NCBI GenBank assembly: GCA_016866305.1
Contig: VGMX01000003.1
Location: 62,001-126,000 of the forward strand
Reading direction: 5' to 3'
DNA from: Chlorobiota bacterium
Lineage (GTDB): Bacteria > Bacteroidota > Chlorobiia > Chlorobiales > Chlorobiaceae
DNA length: 64,000 nucleotides
Both the position numbers and the translations under genes were made by a program. This document shows positions 43,023 through 51,045 of this stretch, in pieces. Each line of letters opens with the position of its first letter. Within the stretch, counting starts at the first letter, position 1. The notes under the pieces are model-generated. The model did not search any database. It had not been told where the DNA came from and saw only the letters and a program-made list of their open reading frames with translations.

Positions 43023-44939
43023 TCATGCCCGTTTGCCTGCGAACTGGATATCGTACAGATGCTTGTAGAAGCCGTCCCGCGAAAGCAGTTCGGCGTGACT
43101 GCCTGCCTCGATCACCTGGCCCCTCTCCATGACAATGATCTTGTCGGCATTCCGGATTGTCGAAAGCCGATGGGCGACAACCAGCGCGGTCCTGCTCTCG
43201 AGAGCATGATCGATGGCTTCCTGCACGATCTTCTCCGATTCGTTATCCAGCGCGCTGGTAGCCTCGTCGAAAATAAGCAGTTCCGGGTTTTTCACCATCG
43301 CCCGTGCTATGGCAAGACGCTGCCGCTGGCCCCCGGAAAGCTGGATTCCCCGGTCACCCACAAGCGTCTGGTACCCCTCCGGCTTTTCGGCGATGAATCC
43401 ATGTGCATTGGCGAGTTTTGCCGCACGCTCGACCATTTCATGACGCACCTCCTCCCTGACGCCATAGGCAATGTTCGATTCGATGGTATCGTTGAACAGG
43501 ATCACCTCCTGGCTCACCACGCCGATCATGTGGCGAAGCTGCTTGTAGTCGAACTCCCTGATATCGACACCGTCAATGGTGATCCGCCCGGAATTGACAT
43601 CATAGAACCTGAGCAGCAGATCGACTGCCGTGGACTTTCCGGAACCGGACTGACCCACCAGTGCGACCATTTCGCCTTTCCTGATCTCGAACGACACATG
43701 GTCGAGCACGTAGGGGGCATCGGCTTCGTTCCGGTACCTGAAACAGACGTCCTCGAACCTGATCGAATGGGAAAATCCCCTGATCGGTTTCGAGCCGTTC
43801 TTGATATTGGGCAGCGCATCGAGCAGCTCGAACAACCGTTCGGCTGAAATCACACCGAGCTGCACCTGGGTGCTGACATCGCCGAACATCTTGATCGGCC
43901 CCATAGTCGAGTACAGGGTAAAGGCGAACATGATAAGCTCCGAGGAGGTCATCCTTCCGTCAATCACCTGCAGGCCGCCGAACCACAACACCATGGCGAT
44001 TGCCGCGATAAGCAGGGTTTCGTTCATCGGGCCGATGATGTTCCTCAGCCTGGCAATACGGATATCCAGACTCCTGAAGTCGCGGGTGAAGTTCTGGAAC
44101 TTCTTCAGCTCGACATCTTCGAACGCGCTGGACTTGATGACCTTGATGCCGCTGAACTTCTCCTGCAGCACCGAGTTCATGTCACCCATCTGCGTACGGA
44201 AACTCGTTGCAAGACTTTTCAGCCGCTTTCCGATCGAACGGATCACGAACATGATGCAGAGTGACGAAACCGCTGCAAACAGCGTGAGCTTCCAGCTCAG
44301 CACCAGCAGGACACCCAGATACACCAGTATTGAAAAGGGGTTCTGCAGGAAATTCACGAATGTCGAGTTGATCGTGTTGTTAACTGCCTGGACATCGTTG
44401 TACACCAGGTTCATCAGATTGCCGACCCGGTTTTTGTTGAAGTAATCCAGATGCATTTCGATAATGTTCCGGAAAACGTCGTCACGGAGCTTTTTGGCCG
44501 TCTTGGTCTGGATTCTGTAGATCAATTGCCCGTTCAGATAGACAAAGGTGTTCTTGAGCGCAAAGGAAACGATAAGAAAAACACAGATATTGAAGAGCGT
44601 CTGCTGCTTTGTCTCGGCTTTGAAGGCATTTTCGAAGAGATCCTTTGCCGACGCTTTTAACTTGTCGGCATCAAAACCGTTCACCCCGCCAATATGTGCC
44701 GGAAGCCCGGGCTTCGGCCTGGCCTCCGTCCTGACCTCCCCGGCTTCCGGCTCGGGCTTTCCGGAATCGCGGGATGCCTCGATCGAGCGGTCGGAGGTGA
44801 ACACCGCGTTGAGCAGCGGCAAGACCGAATAGATCGAGACGACACCGAGCAGGGAGGTGATGATGCTGACAACAATGACAAGGGCTATCTTGCCTTTCGA
44901 GGGAGCGAGGTAGCGAATGAGCCGTAAAAACAATTTCAT
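43023..44939 (-). CDS. msbA: Lipid A/glycolipid export ABC transporter (MsbA-like)
   Basis: The start ATG 44939 gives MKLFLRLIRYLAPSKGK. The protein is 638 residues, longer than typical MsbA (about 580) because of an extended charged loop between the first two transmembrane helices (about residues 50-110, with many Glu/Pro/Lys). The ATPase has Walker A GQSGSGKST near 430, signature LSGGQRQRLAIARAM, Walker B LLIFDEATSALD and AHRLSTIRNADKI. Family members flip lipid A-core or lipid-linked glycans. Its place between a GT2 and a large glycosyltransferase supports glycolipid export. The Q-loop and D-loop residues are intact. Confidence 0.88.
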   Translation of the reverse strand: MKLFLRLIRYLAPSKGKIALVIVVSIITSLLGVVSIYSVLPLLNAVFTSDRSIEASRDSGKPEPEAGEVRTEARPKPGLPAHIGGVNGFDADKLKASAKDLFENAFKAETKQQTLFNICVFLIVSFALKNTFVYLNGQLIYRIQTKTAKKLRDDVFRNIIEMHLDYFNKNRVGNLMNLVYNDVQAVNNTINSTFVNFLQNPFSILVYLGVLLVLSWKLTLFAAVSSLCIMFVIRSIGKRLKSLATSFRTQMGDMNSVLQEKFSGIKVIKSSAFEDVELKKFQNFTRDFRSLDIRIARLRNIIGPMNETLLIAAIAMVLWFGGLQVIDGRMTSSELIMFAFTLYSTMGPIKMFGDVSTQVQLGVISAERLFELLDALPNIKNGSKPIRGFSHSIRFEDVCFRYRNEADAPYVLDHVSFEIRKGEMVALVGQSGSGKSTAVDLLLRFYDVNSGRITIDGVDIREFDYKQLRHMIGVVSQEVILFNDTIESNIAYGVREEVRHEMVERAAKLANAHGFIAEKPEGYQTLVGDRGIQLSGGQRQRLAIARAMVKNPELLIFDEATSALDNESEKIVQEAIDHALESRTALVVAHRLSTIRNADKIIVMERGQVIEAGSHAELLSRDGFYKHLYDIQFAGKRA

Positions 44940-45059
44940 GGACGATTCTCTCTTTGACAAACGGATGTTCCGTGACAATCTACGGTTTCATGCTTGCATT
45001 ACAAAAAAGGTCACCTCTCCGGCATCCGGGATCACCACGGGTTGTGCCCGGGAGGCGCG

Positions 45060-47690
45060 TCACCCATGATACAGCTCCCTGTCGGTTCGCGGCGGCCAGG
45101 CCAAAGCAAAATCCTCTGACTCAAGGGTGAGGTTCGGATTATAGACCGGGTCCTGAGGCAGGATATCCCCCCATCGCTGCTGCATGTACGTGATCTCTTT
45201 CTGAAAACGCAACTGCTTTTCGGGAGTATCCTCATACCCCCTTGTAAGGGACTCGTGGTGGTAAAGTTCAGCATACGGAGTCCAGACGTTCCGGTACCCC
45301 GCTTCTATCAGCCTGAGGCAGAAATCCACATCGTTGTAAGCCACCTGCAGGTGCTCTTCATCCAGACCATGCACCTCAAGATACGTGGAACGGCGAACCA
45401 GCATGCAGGCTGCCGTTACGGCAGAGAAACTTTGCTGAAGACCGGCTCGGCCAAAATAACCGGGATTGTTTTCTTCGAAAAACTTGTGCGCATGACCGGC
45501 TATCCCTACAAGACCGGTAATGATGCCGCCATGCTGCAGGGTTTTGTTGGGATACCAGAGCTTTGCGCCGACTGCGCCAACCCAGGGCTGCACGGCATGG
45601 CCAAGCATCTCTTCGAGCCACTCGGGAGTGATGACCTCGGTATCGTTGTTCAACAGGCAAACGAAATCTGCTGTCGATCGTCTGACGGCATTGTTGTTCA
45701 GCCTCGGGAAATTGAACGGGCTGTCATCACGAACAACGGAAATCCCCGAATTGCTTTGCAGGCTTTCGAAATAATGCATGGTTTCGGGTTCAACGGAACC
45801 GTTATCGACAATCGTGACGGTGTAGTTCCTGTAGGTGGTTCTTGAGACGATCGACTCGATGCACGTTTTAAGCACTTCCGACTTGTCCCTGGTCAGCACC
45901 ACGATCTCGACCGATGGAAGCGGGTCCTGCACGGCATACCGGACACGCAACGTACCACCTGAGAATGATTCAACTGTAGCGGAAATCCCCCTGCGCTGCA
46001 GATGCTCGTCTATGGCTCTCATCGCTGCAATCAAAGCATATGGCTTTGCTTTAATCGTCGCCGCAGTACTTTCCTGATGCGCTCGCCAGTGATAGAGAAC
46101 CTTTGGGATATGTTGGATCTTTTCAGGAGAAATTTTCTCGATCATGCGTAGTGCAAGATCGTAATCCTGCGACCCCTCGAACCCTTTCCGGAACCCGCCG
46201 ATCTCCCTGATCAGAGCCAGCCTGTAAACGCCAAGATGAGAAATCATATTATGGTTCAGAAACAGGTCGTAATTGAAATCACTCTTGAAATACGGATTGT
46301 ATCTCCTGCCGTTTTCGTCGATCTTGTCTTCGTCGGTATAAATGAGATCGGCTTCAGGATGTGAGTGGATCTCCCTTGCCACATAGAACAGCGCCAGTTC
46401 GTGCAACTGGTCGTCATGGTCGAGAAGAGCCATGAAACTGCCGGTTGCAAACTGAATCGCCGAGTTGCTCGCTTCACTGATATGGCCGTTGGTTGTCCTG
46501 AACACATACCTGATCCTGGAGTCTTTTTCTGCATATGACCGGATCAGCTCCCTGACACCTTCGTCAGGTGAATGATCGTCGGCAATGCACAGCTCCCAAT
46601 GGGGATACAACTGGTTGACAACCGAATCCATTGCCACTTTGAGAAAGGCCGGATCCGGATTGTACACGGGCATAACGACCGAAATTAGCGGCGGTTGCTC
46701 CATGGCGGATATCTCGCTTTGAATCCGTTTACGGCTCTCGTCTCCAAGAACATCGTACATCTCCAGCCATCGGTCATAGCCGTTTTCTTTCCGTGTTTGT
46801 TTTTTCCCCTTCAGCAGACTCCTGATTCTTCTCGACTTTTTTCTGAATGATTTGGTAAACCTGCGCCAGGGCTGGGTAATACGCCAACTGCTGGATTTCA
46901 TCATTCGATCAAGCTTGTTCTGCACCTCCTCAAGACACGCATGTTCTTCTTTCAATGCGAATCCAAGTTTCATATTGACCTCTTGCAAAACTCTCAAGCG
47001 ATATTCTGCCTCGACGAGTTTACCGAGACGCTCGAAATATGCTTTGCTGTGATCCTGCCCCTCGATCGAGCCGAACTCCCGGAGTACCTGCGAAAACGCC
47101 GGAGGAACATTTTTGCCAACAACAAGTACGCCAAGACCGTGCGAATGATCGAACGACAGATGCGGATATCCTGGAGAGACCTCCTCCCAGAACTTCCAGA
47201 CACCGAAATCAGCCCCCCGCACGGTGATGTCATGAAAAAGCACGACCCCGCTGTCGCTCATTTTCGGCAACCAGTTCTCGAAATTGTGCCTGACGGCTTC
47301 ATAGGTATGCAGTCCGTCGATATGCAGCAAATCGATGGAGTGGTCGCTGAACGCTCCGAGCGCTTCATCGAACGGCATTCTCAGAAGCCGCGAAAAACCA
47401 CTGTACTGCCTTTCATTATAATTGGAGACATCCCTGTAGATCTCGTCGCTGTAATATCCCGCATGTTCGTCGCCTCTCCACGTATCGACGGCATAGCATC
47501 GTGTCGGCAAACGGTTGTCGTGCACACTCTGGCAAAATGCGAAATAGGAGTTACCGGTATGGGTGCCGAGTTCAACGTAAACACGAGGGGCAAGCGCTTT
47601 CATGACCCAGAACGCAAACGGGATATGCCCGGCCCACCCGTAAGGCTCGACGATTCTTGCCGGTTTAGTAACTGCAGCTACTTCAATCAT
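45060..47690 (-). CDS. Methyltransferase-GT2-GT2 fusion protein
   Basis: With start ATG 47690 (MIEVAAVTKPARIVEPYGWA) this is about 876 residues; a TTG at 47717 is possible. Residues about 1-240 form a class I methyltransferase (Methyltransf_24 type): YVELGTHTGNSYFAFCQSV, IDLLHIDGLHTYEAVRHNFE, GVVLFHDITV. A coiled-coil linker follows (about 240-290). The first GT2 domain (about 330-560) has SVVMPVYNPDPAFLKVAMDS and IADDHSPDEG, with DHDDQ and DEDKIDENGRRY. The second (about 600-860) has EIVVLTRDKSEVLKTCIESI, CLLNNDTEVITPEWLEEML and YNDVDFCLRLIEAGYRNVWTPYAELYHHES. It may build and cap a polysaccharide. IS256 lies just upstream. Confidence 0.85.
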   Translation of the reverse strand: MIEVAAVTKPARIVEPYGWAGHIPFAFWVMKALAPRVYVELGTHTGNSYFAFCQSVHDNRLPTRCYAVDTWRGDEHAGYYSDEIYRDVSNYNERQYSGFSRLLRMPFDEALGAFSDHSIDLLHIDGLHTYEAVRHNFENWLPKMSDSGVVLFHDITVRGADFGVWKFWEEVSPGYPHLSFDHSHGLGVLVVGKNVPPAFSQVLREFGSIEGQDHSKAYFERLGKLVEAEYRLRVLQEVNMKLGFALKEEHACLEEVQNKLDRMMKSSSWRITQPWRRFTKSFRKKSRRIRSLLKGKKQTRKENGYDRWLEMYDVLGDESRKRIQSEISAMEQPPLISVVMPVYNPDPAFLKVAMDSVVNQLYPHWELCIADDHSPDEGVRELIRSYAEKDSRIRYVFRTTNGHISEASNSAIQFATGSFMALLDHDDQLHELALFYVAREIHSHPEADLIYTDEDKIDENGRRYNPYFKSDFNYDLFLNHNMISHLGVYRLALIREIGGFRKGFEGSQDYDLALRMIEKISPEKIQHIPKVLYHWRAHQESTAATIKAKPYALIAAMRAIDEHLQRRGISATVESFSGGTLRVRYAVQDPLPSVEIVVLTRDKSEVLKTCIESIVSRTTYRNYTVTIVDNGSVEPETMHYFESLQSNSGISVVRDDSPFNFPRLNNNAVRRSTADFVCLLNNDTEVITPEWLEEMLGHAVQPWVGAVGAKLWYPNKTLQHGGIITGLVGIAGHAHKFFEENNPGYFGRAGLQQSFSAVTAACMLVRRSTYLEVHGLDEEHLQVAYNDVDFCLRLIEAGYRNVWTPYAELYHHESLTRGYEDTPEKQLRFQKEITYMQQRWGDILPQDPVYNPNLTLESEDFALAWPPRTDRELYHG

Positions 47691-47747
47691 GAGTTCAAGT
47701 TGATAAATTATGTTCAATCCTATGTTTCTATCCCGCCAGAGAAATTG

Positions 47748-49087
47748 CCAAATGTTGTGTTTTGAATTTTAAGCGGCAAGTTGCTCCTCGACTCCATTGA
47801 TAAATTTGACACCATCGAAAACCTTCTGGATGAGTTGATGCCCTCTGAGTTTCCGCCACTTGTGCTGGGCTCGTTCGGCAAGCTTGAAAACCATGGCCAG
47901 CGTCATTGCCATGGTTCCCTGCCCCCTTGTTTTCGCCGTGCGCAACCGAACAGTTGAAAATGCTGATTCGATGGTATTCGTGCTGCGAATATGTTGCCAA
48001 TGTTCTGCCGGGTATTTATAAAAAGAGAACATTGATGCCTCGTCTTTAAGCAACGAGGCCACTGCACTGGGATACTTGGCCGCATAACGCTCCTGGAACC
48101 GGCGATAGGCGTCTCGGGCATCTTGTTCCGTCTCTGCACGGTAAATGTCGTGGATCAGTGACTTTGCACTTGATTGCACGGTTTTTGGGAGTTTGTCCAG
48201 AATATTGGCGGTCTTGTGAACCCAGCAACGCTGGTGTTCTGCATGAGGGTAAACCTGACGGATGGCTTTCCAGAACCCGAGGGCTCCGTCTCCAATACAA
48301 AGCTTCGGTGAAGGCATGCCCCGTTCCTTGAGGTCACGAAGCAGTTCAAGCCAAGACTCGGCGCTTTCACGATAGCCGCCCGAAACGGCAACCAGTTCCT
48401 TATTGCCTTCCTTGGTGGCCCCCATGACAACGAGGACACAGAGGCGTCCCTCGTCGAGTCGAAGATTGAAGTGGATGCCGTCCACCCAGAGGTAGCAGTA
48501 ACGAGACAGACTCATGTCACGATTGTTCCATGCGCGATGTTCTTCCAGCCAGAGTTGTTTCATGCGGCTGATTGATGCCGATGACAATCCGGGCGGCAGT
48601 GCTCCGTATAACTTTTCGAAACAGGGAATAAAATCCTGATTGGACAGGCCTCCAAGATAAAACAGCGGGACGGCCTCTTCGATCTGCAGGGTTTTTCTCA
48701 TGTATTTCGGTATCAGAGCACTGACAAAGGGTTTAAGTGATTCGTTCGATGATCGACTTCGCGGTACTTTGACGGCTATCGGCCCGGCACTCGTTGTAAT
48801 CATTCGTTCTGGAAGGTATCCATTGCGCACCATGGTGGCTTTGCCTTCCGCAGTTTTGATGTGCTGAAGTTGCTCCATAAAGGCCGTGATTTCGGCTTCC
48901 ATAGCCATGGCGATCATCTGTTGGGCTGCGTGCCTTGCAAATTCTTCCAGACTGGCTCCTTGGCCAAGTAACTCTGGAATGATGGTCTGCTCTGTTCTCA
49001 TTTGCCGTGCTCCTTGATTTTTGGTCAAGGGAACACCTACCGCCTCAGTTCTGCCTTTCCTGACTAATTGCTAAAACACAACTTTTG
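47748..49087 (-). mobile_element. IS256-family insertion sequence (approximate ends)
   Basis: The element carries one transposase gene. Imperfect terminal inverted repeats centre on GTTGTGTTTT: the left copy is at about 47754-47763 and the right one, reversed, at about 49071-49080, extending outward by CAAA. I could not find an exact 8-9-bp target duplication, so the precise ends are uncertain. It separates the methyltransferase-GT2 fusion gene from the IS3 element and the arabinose-type operon. Confidence 0.8.
47769..49001 (-). CDS. IS256-family (Mutator-like) transposase
   Basis: The start ATG 49001 (MRTEQTIIPELLG) has AAGGAG 10 bases upstream. The roughly 410-residue protein is a DDE transposase: YCYLWVDGIHFNLR gives the first Asp, KLCIGDGALGFWKAIRQVYP the second, and STNTIESAFSTVRLRT the Glu. 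HAEHQRCWVHKTANILDKLP holds the conserved C/H region between them. Both reading frame and active site look intact, so the element may still move. Family assignment is firm; the exact IS name cannot be given without a search. Confidence 0.92.
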   Translation of the reverse strand: MRTEQTIIPELLGQGASLEEFARHAAQQMIAMAMEAEITAFMEQLQHIKTAEGKATMVRNGYLPERMITTSAGPIAVKVPRSRSSNESLKPFVSALIPKYMRKTLQIEEAVPLFYLGGLSNQDFIPCFEKLYGALPPGLSSASISRMKQLWLEEHRAWNNRDMSLSRYCYLWVDGIHFNLRLDEGRLCVLVVMGATKEGNKELVAVSGGYRESAESWLELLRDLKERGMPSPKLCIGDGALGFWKAIRQVYPHAEHQRCWVHKTANILDKLPKTVQSSAKSLIHDIYRAETEQDARDAYRRFQERYAAKYPSAVASLLKDEASMFSFYKYPAEHWQHIRSTNTIESAFSTVRLRTAKTRGQGTMAMTLAMVFKLAERAQHKWRKLRGHQLIQKVFDGVKFINGVEEQLAA

Positions 49088-49162
49088 AAAATAGCTCCGG
49101 GGTGCGCCACGGGCGAGTGTTATGGCGCCGTTACTGATGTTTTCACTTTTGTGCCGCACCTC

Positions 49163-49166
49163 GCAT
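49163..49166. repeat. Target site duplication GCAT of the IS3 element (left copy)
   Basis: The right copy is at 50594-50597. Both abut the inverted repeats exactly. Confidence 0.85.
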
Positions 49167-49201
49167 TGTTTTGCCTCAGCTGAAAATGGAGAACCCGGCC
49201 A
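49167..49201. repeat. IS3 terminal inverted repeat, left
   Basis: It pairs with 50559-50593 (reversed) at 26 of 35 positions. The stretches TGTTTTG, TCAGC, TGGAGAA and GCCA are identical. The repeat overlaps the end of orfB. Confidence 0.85.
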
Positions 49202-50135
49202 GTAAGGTTAGTTGGTTAAGGTTGATTGCTGCATGTACAACCTGATTAGAATCGAGTCTACGCCTCATTTGCAGACGTTTTTGTTTTCGAGCCTCTCTGG
49301 CGGCTTCGAGCTTTTGATCACGTTCTTTGAAAATCTGTCTGTCACGACCTCCGAGTTTGTCATTTGGGGCAATATAGCCAATCGCACTGTGCAAGCGGTC
49401 ATCGTTGTAGAATCGAATGTAATCGGCAAGCTGATTTCTGGCATCTTCGAGCGAAAGAGCCACTTTGGGACGGATGCATTCGGTTTTGATGGTCTTGTGG
49501 TAGCGCTCCAGTTTACCGTTGCTCTGCGGATAAAACGGTGAGGTGCGCACATGGCTCATTCCGGTCAGCCGGATGTATTCCTTGAAGTCCTTTGCAATGA
49601 ACTGAGGCCCATTATCGGAAATGATGCGTGGCCTGGATTCCGGGAACTTCTCCCGTGCACGCTGCAAAATGATTTCGATATCCTTCTCGGTCGTAGCTTC
49701 ACGCAGTTCCCAGTGTACGATGTACCGGCTGCACCCATCCAGAATACTGCAAAGGTAGTAAAAGGTTCCGAGAATATTGACATAGGATACATCGATATGC
49801 CAGTGTTCATGCGGCCGTAAGGGTTGCACGAAACCTGTTCCTTTTTTGCCGGGTTTCCGGTTCCAGCACTGCAGAAGTCCGGCAGCACTCAACACACGGT
49901 AAACACTGCTGGGACTCACGGCAACGATATCGCGATCGAGCATCATATAGGTCAAACGACGGTAGCCCTCCAAAGGAAACTGAAGATGGAAATTGACGAT
50001 GGCCTGCTTTTCTGACTCTTCCAGCCAGAAATCACGAGGATTCAGCCCATTATGCTCATTGACCTTGCCATAACGACTCTGCCAGTCATAATACTTGCTG
50101 GGAGCAACAGCCAGCCACTCGATGAATCGCGTCAC
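49176..50135 (-). CDS. IS3-family transposase, OrfB (catalytic part)
   Basis: The rve integrase core is clear: HEHWHIDVSYVNIL gives the first Asp, PRIISDNGPQFIAKDF the second, and YPQSNGKLERYHKTIK the Glu, all with usual spacing. An HTH_21-like N-terminus (LEGYRRLTYMMLDRD) precedes it. The frame is open upstream of the GTG at 50135 into the orfA end, in the -1 phase, so the working transposase is probably an OrfAB fusion made by frameshift at the A7 tract. The stop codon and last residues lie within the left inverted repeat. The C-terminal tail is Arg/Lys-rich. Confidence 0.9.
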   Translation of the reverse strand: MTRFIEWLAVAPSKYYDWQSRYGKVNEHNGLNPRDFWLEESEKQAIVNFHLQFPLEGYRRLTYMMLDRDIVAVSPSSVYRVLSAAGLLQCWNRKPGKKGTGFVQPLRPHEHWHIDVSYVNILGTFYYLCSILDGCSRYIVHWELREATTEKDIEIILQRAREKFPESRPRIISDNGPQFIAKDFKEYIRLTGMSHVRTSPFYPQSNGKLERYHKTIKTECIRPKVALSLEDARNQLADYIRFYNDDRLHSAIGYIAPNDKLGGRDRQIFKERDQKLEAAREARKQKRLQMRRRLDSNQVVHAAINLNQLTLLAGFSIFS

Positions 50136-50215
50136 GGCAATGCCGCTTTTCTTGGCCCAGAACTGGACGAAGCCGATAACGGCATCACGAGTATCATGGG
50201 GAACCCAGGACGCGC

Positions 50216-50524
50216 TCAGAGTTCCCCAAGTTCTTTTTTTAGCTTGACATGCTCTTCCATCAGTTCAGAGAGCACTTCATTTTTGGTTTGCAACTTGGCT
50301 TCAAGCTGCTCGATGCGTTTCAGTTCGGCTTTGTGCTGGCAGTCTTGCTTGTTTTCGAAAGCGGAAGCACCGTTTTCAAAAAACTCCTTCTGCCAGCGGT
50401 AGAAAACATTTGGTTGCAGGTCGTATTGATCGCACAGGTCAGAGACGGGTATTCGGTCAACCAGATGTCGTTTGAGAATGAAAACCTTTTCTTGTGGGGT
50501 GTAATTTTTTCGCTGTTTTCGCAT
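50216..50524 (-). CDS. IS3-family transposase, OrfA (helix-turn-helix part)
   Basis: The 102-residue protein starts after GGAGGAATTCACC, a strong ribosome binding site. MRKQRKNYTPQEKVFILKRH and PVSDLCDQYDLQPNVFYRWQKEFFENG are the HTH_Tnp_1 domain, followed by a leucine-zipper-like coiled coil (residues about 65-100, LKRIEQLEAKLQTKNEVLSEL). It ends KKELGEL. The coiled coil dimerises the transposase. An A7 slippery tract stands near the end of the gene. Confidence 0.9.
   Translation of the reverse strand: MRKQRKNYTPQEKVFILKRHLVDRIPVSDLCDQYDLQPNVFYRWQKEFFENGASAFENKQDCQHKAELKRIEQLEAKLQTKNEVLSELMEEHVKLKKELGEL
50234..50240 (-). promoter_or_regulatory. Programmed -1 frameshift site (A7) for OrfAB
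   Basis: On the minus strand seven A followed by G occur in the last codons of orfA (CTA AAA AAA GAA). The downstream orfB frame is exactly -1 relative to orfA and stays open through this point, as required for the IS3 fusion protein. Confidence 0.75.
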
Positions 50525-50558
50525 GGTGAATTCCTCCGTTTTTGTACGCTAACTCAAA

Positions 50559-50593
50559 TGGCTGAATTCTCCAATTCACGCTGAACCAAAACA
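50559..50593. repeat. IS3 terminal inverted repeat, right
   Basis: It is the partner of 49167-49201 and lies upstream of orfA on the minus strand, where it may also hold the transposase promoter. Confidence 0.85.
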
Positions 50594-50643
50594 GCATAAC
50601 TGCAAGCCTGTTACCCGAGGCCCTCCACAAAACCAACGGGCTG

Positions 50644-51045
50644 TCATGCAAAAGAATACTTTTTGTGACCGATGTAGCTTGTAAACACCGGTATCATGAT
50701 GCCGACAGCATGAGCGATCTCGTGCGCATGCTCCCTGATACCAAGATAAGGAAGGGCATAAAACGCCAGCCCGATACTCACCAGCCATGTCTGGAGAAGC
50801 GCCAGAAGATTCACCAGCACGAAATAAAGTACAGAATGATGAATTTTCTGACTGCTTTCTGTAAAGACGAATACACGGGCAAGAATGAAACCTGTCGTCA
50901 AGCCAACGATAAAGGCAAGTATGATGGCGACCTGGTAACTTACATAAAGGCTAAACACGATCCTGCTACCGAAATTGACAGCGGCGGCAATGCCCCCCGT
51001 CAACAGAAACACAGCAAACTGCCGGGAAATGTAGTGCCTGATCAT
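50644..51045 (-). CDS. GtrA-family membrane protein (probable flippase)
   Basis: From ATG 51045 the product is about 133 residues with four transmembrane helices. Typical GtrA residues occur: RQFAVFLLTGGIAAAVNFGSRIVFS, VGLTTGFILARVFVFTES, YFVLVNLLALLQTWLVSIGL and TSYIGHKKYSFA at the end. GtrA-like proteins are thought to flip polyprenyl-phosphate-linked sugars. One member lies next to dprE1/dprE2 in mycobacteria (Rv3789), which fits the setting here. Its start overlaps the stop of the FAD oxidoreductase gene by ATGA. The IS3 element lies 50 bases downstream. Confidence 0.85.
   Translation of the reverse strand: MIRHYISRQFAVFLLTGGIAAAVNFGSRIVFSLYVSYQVAIILAFIVGLTTGFILARVFVFTESSQKIHHSVLYFVLVNLLALLQTWLVSIGLAFYALPYLGIREHAHEIAHAVGIMIPVFTSYIGHKKYSFA

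Larger units (their letters stand above)
49167..50593 (-). mobile_element. IS3-family insertion sequence, 1427 bp, with 4-bp target duplication
   Basis: The ends are 35-bp imperfect inverted repeats (49167-49201 and 50559-50593, 26 of 35 matching), beginning TGTTTTG and ending CAAAACA. This gives the TG...CA ends usual for IS3. GCAT occurs just outside both ends (49163-49166 and 50594-50597), a 4-bp target duplication, so the boundaries are exact. It carries orfA and orfB in overlapping phases with an A7 slippery site. It inserted downstream of the GtrA gene. Confidence 0.92.

Noticed and set aside
47740-47760. Exact target duplication for the IS256 element
   Set aside because: The 8-9 bases outside the two candidate ends do not match, so no duplication is claimed.
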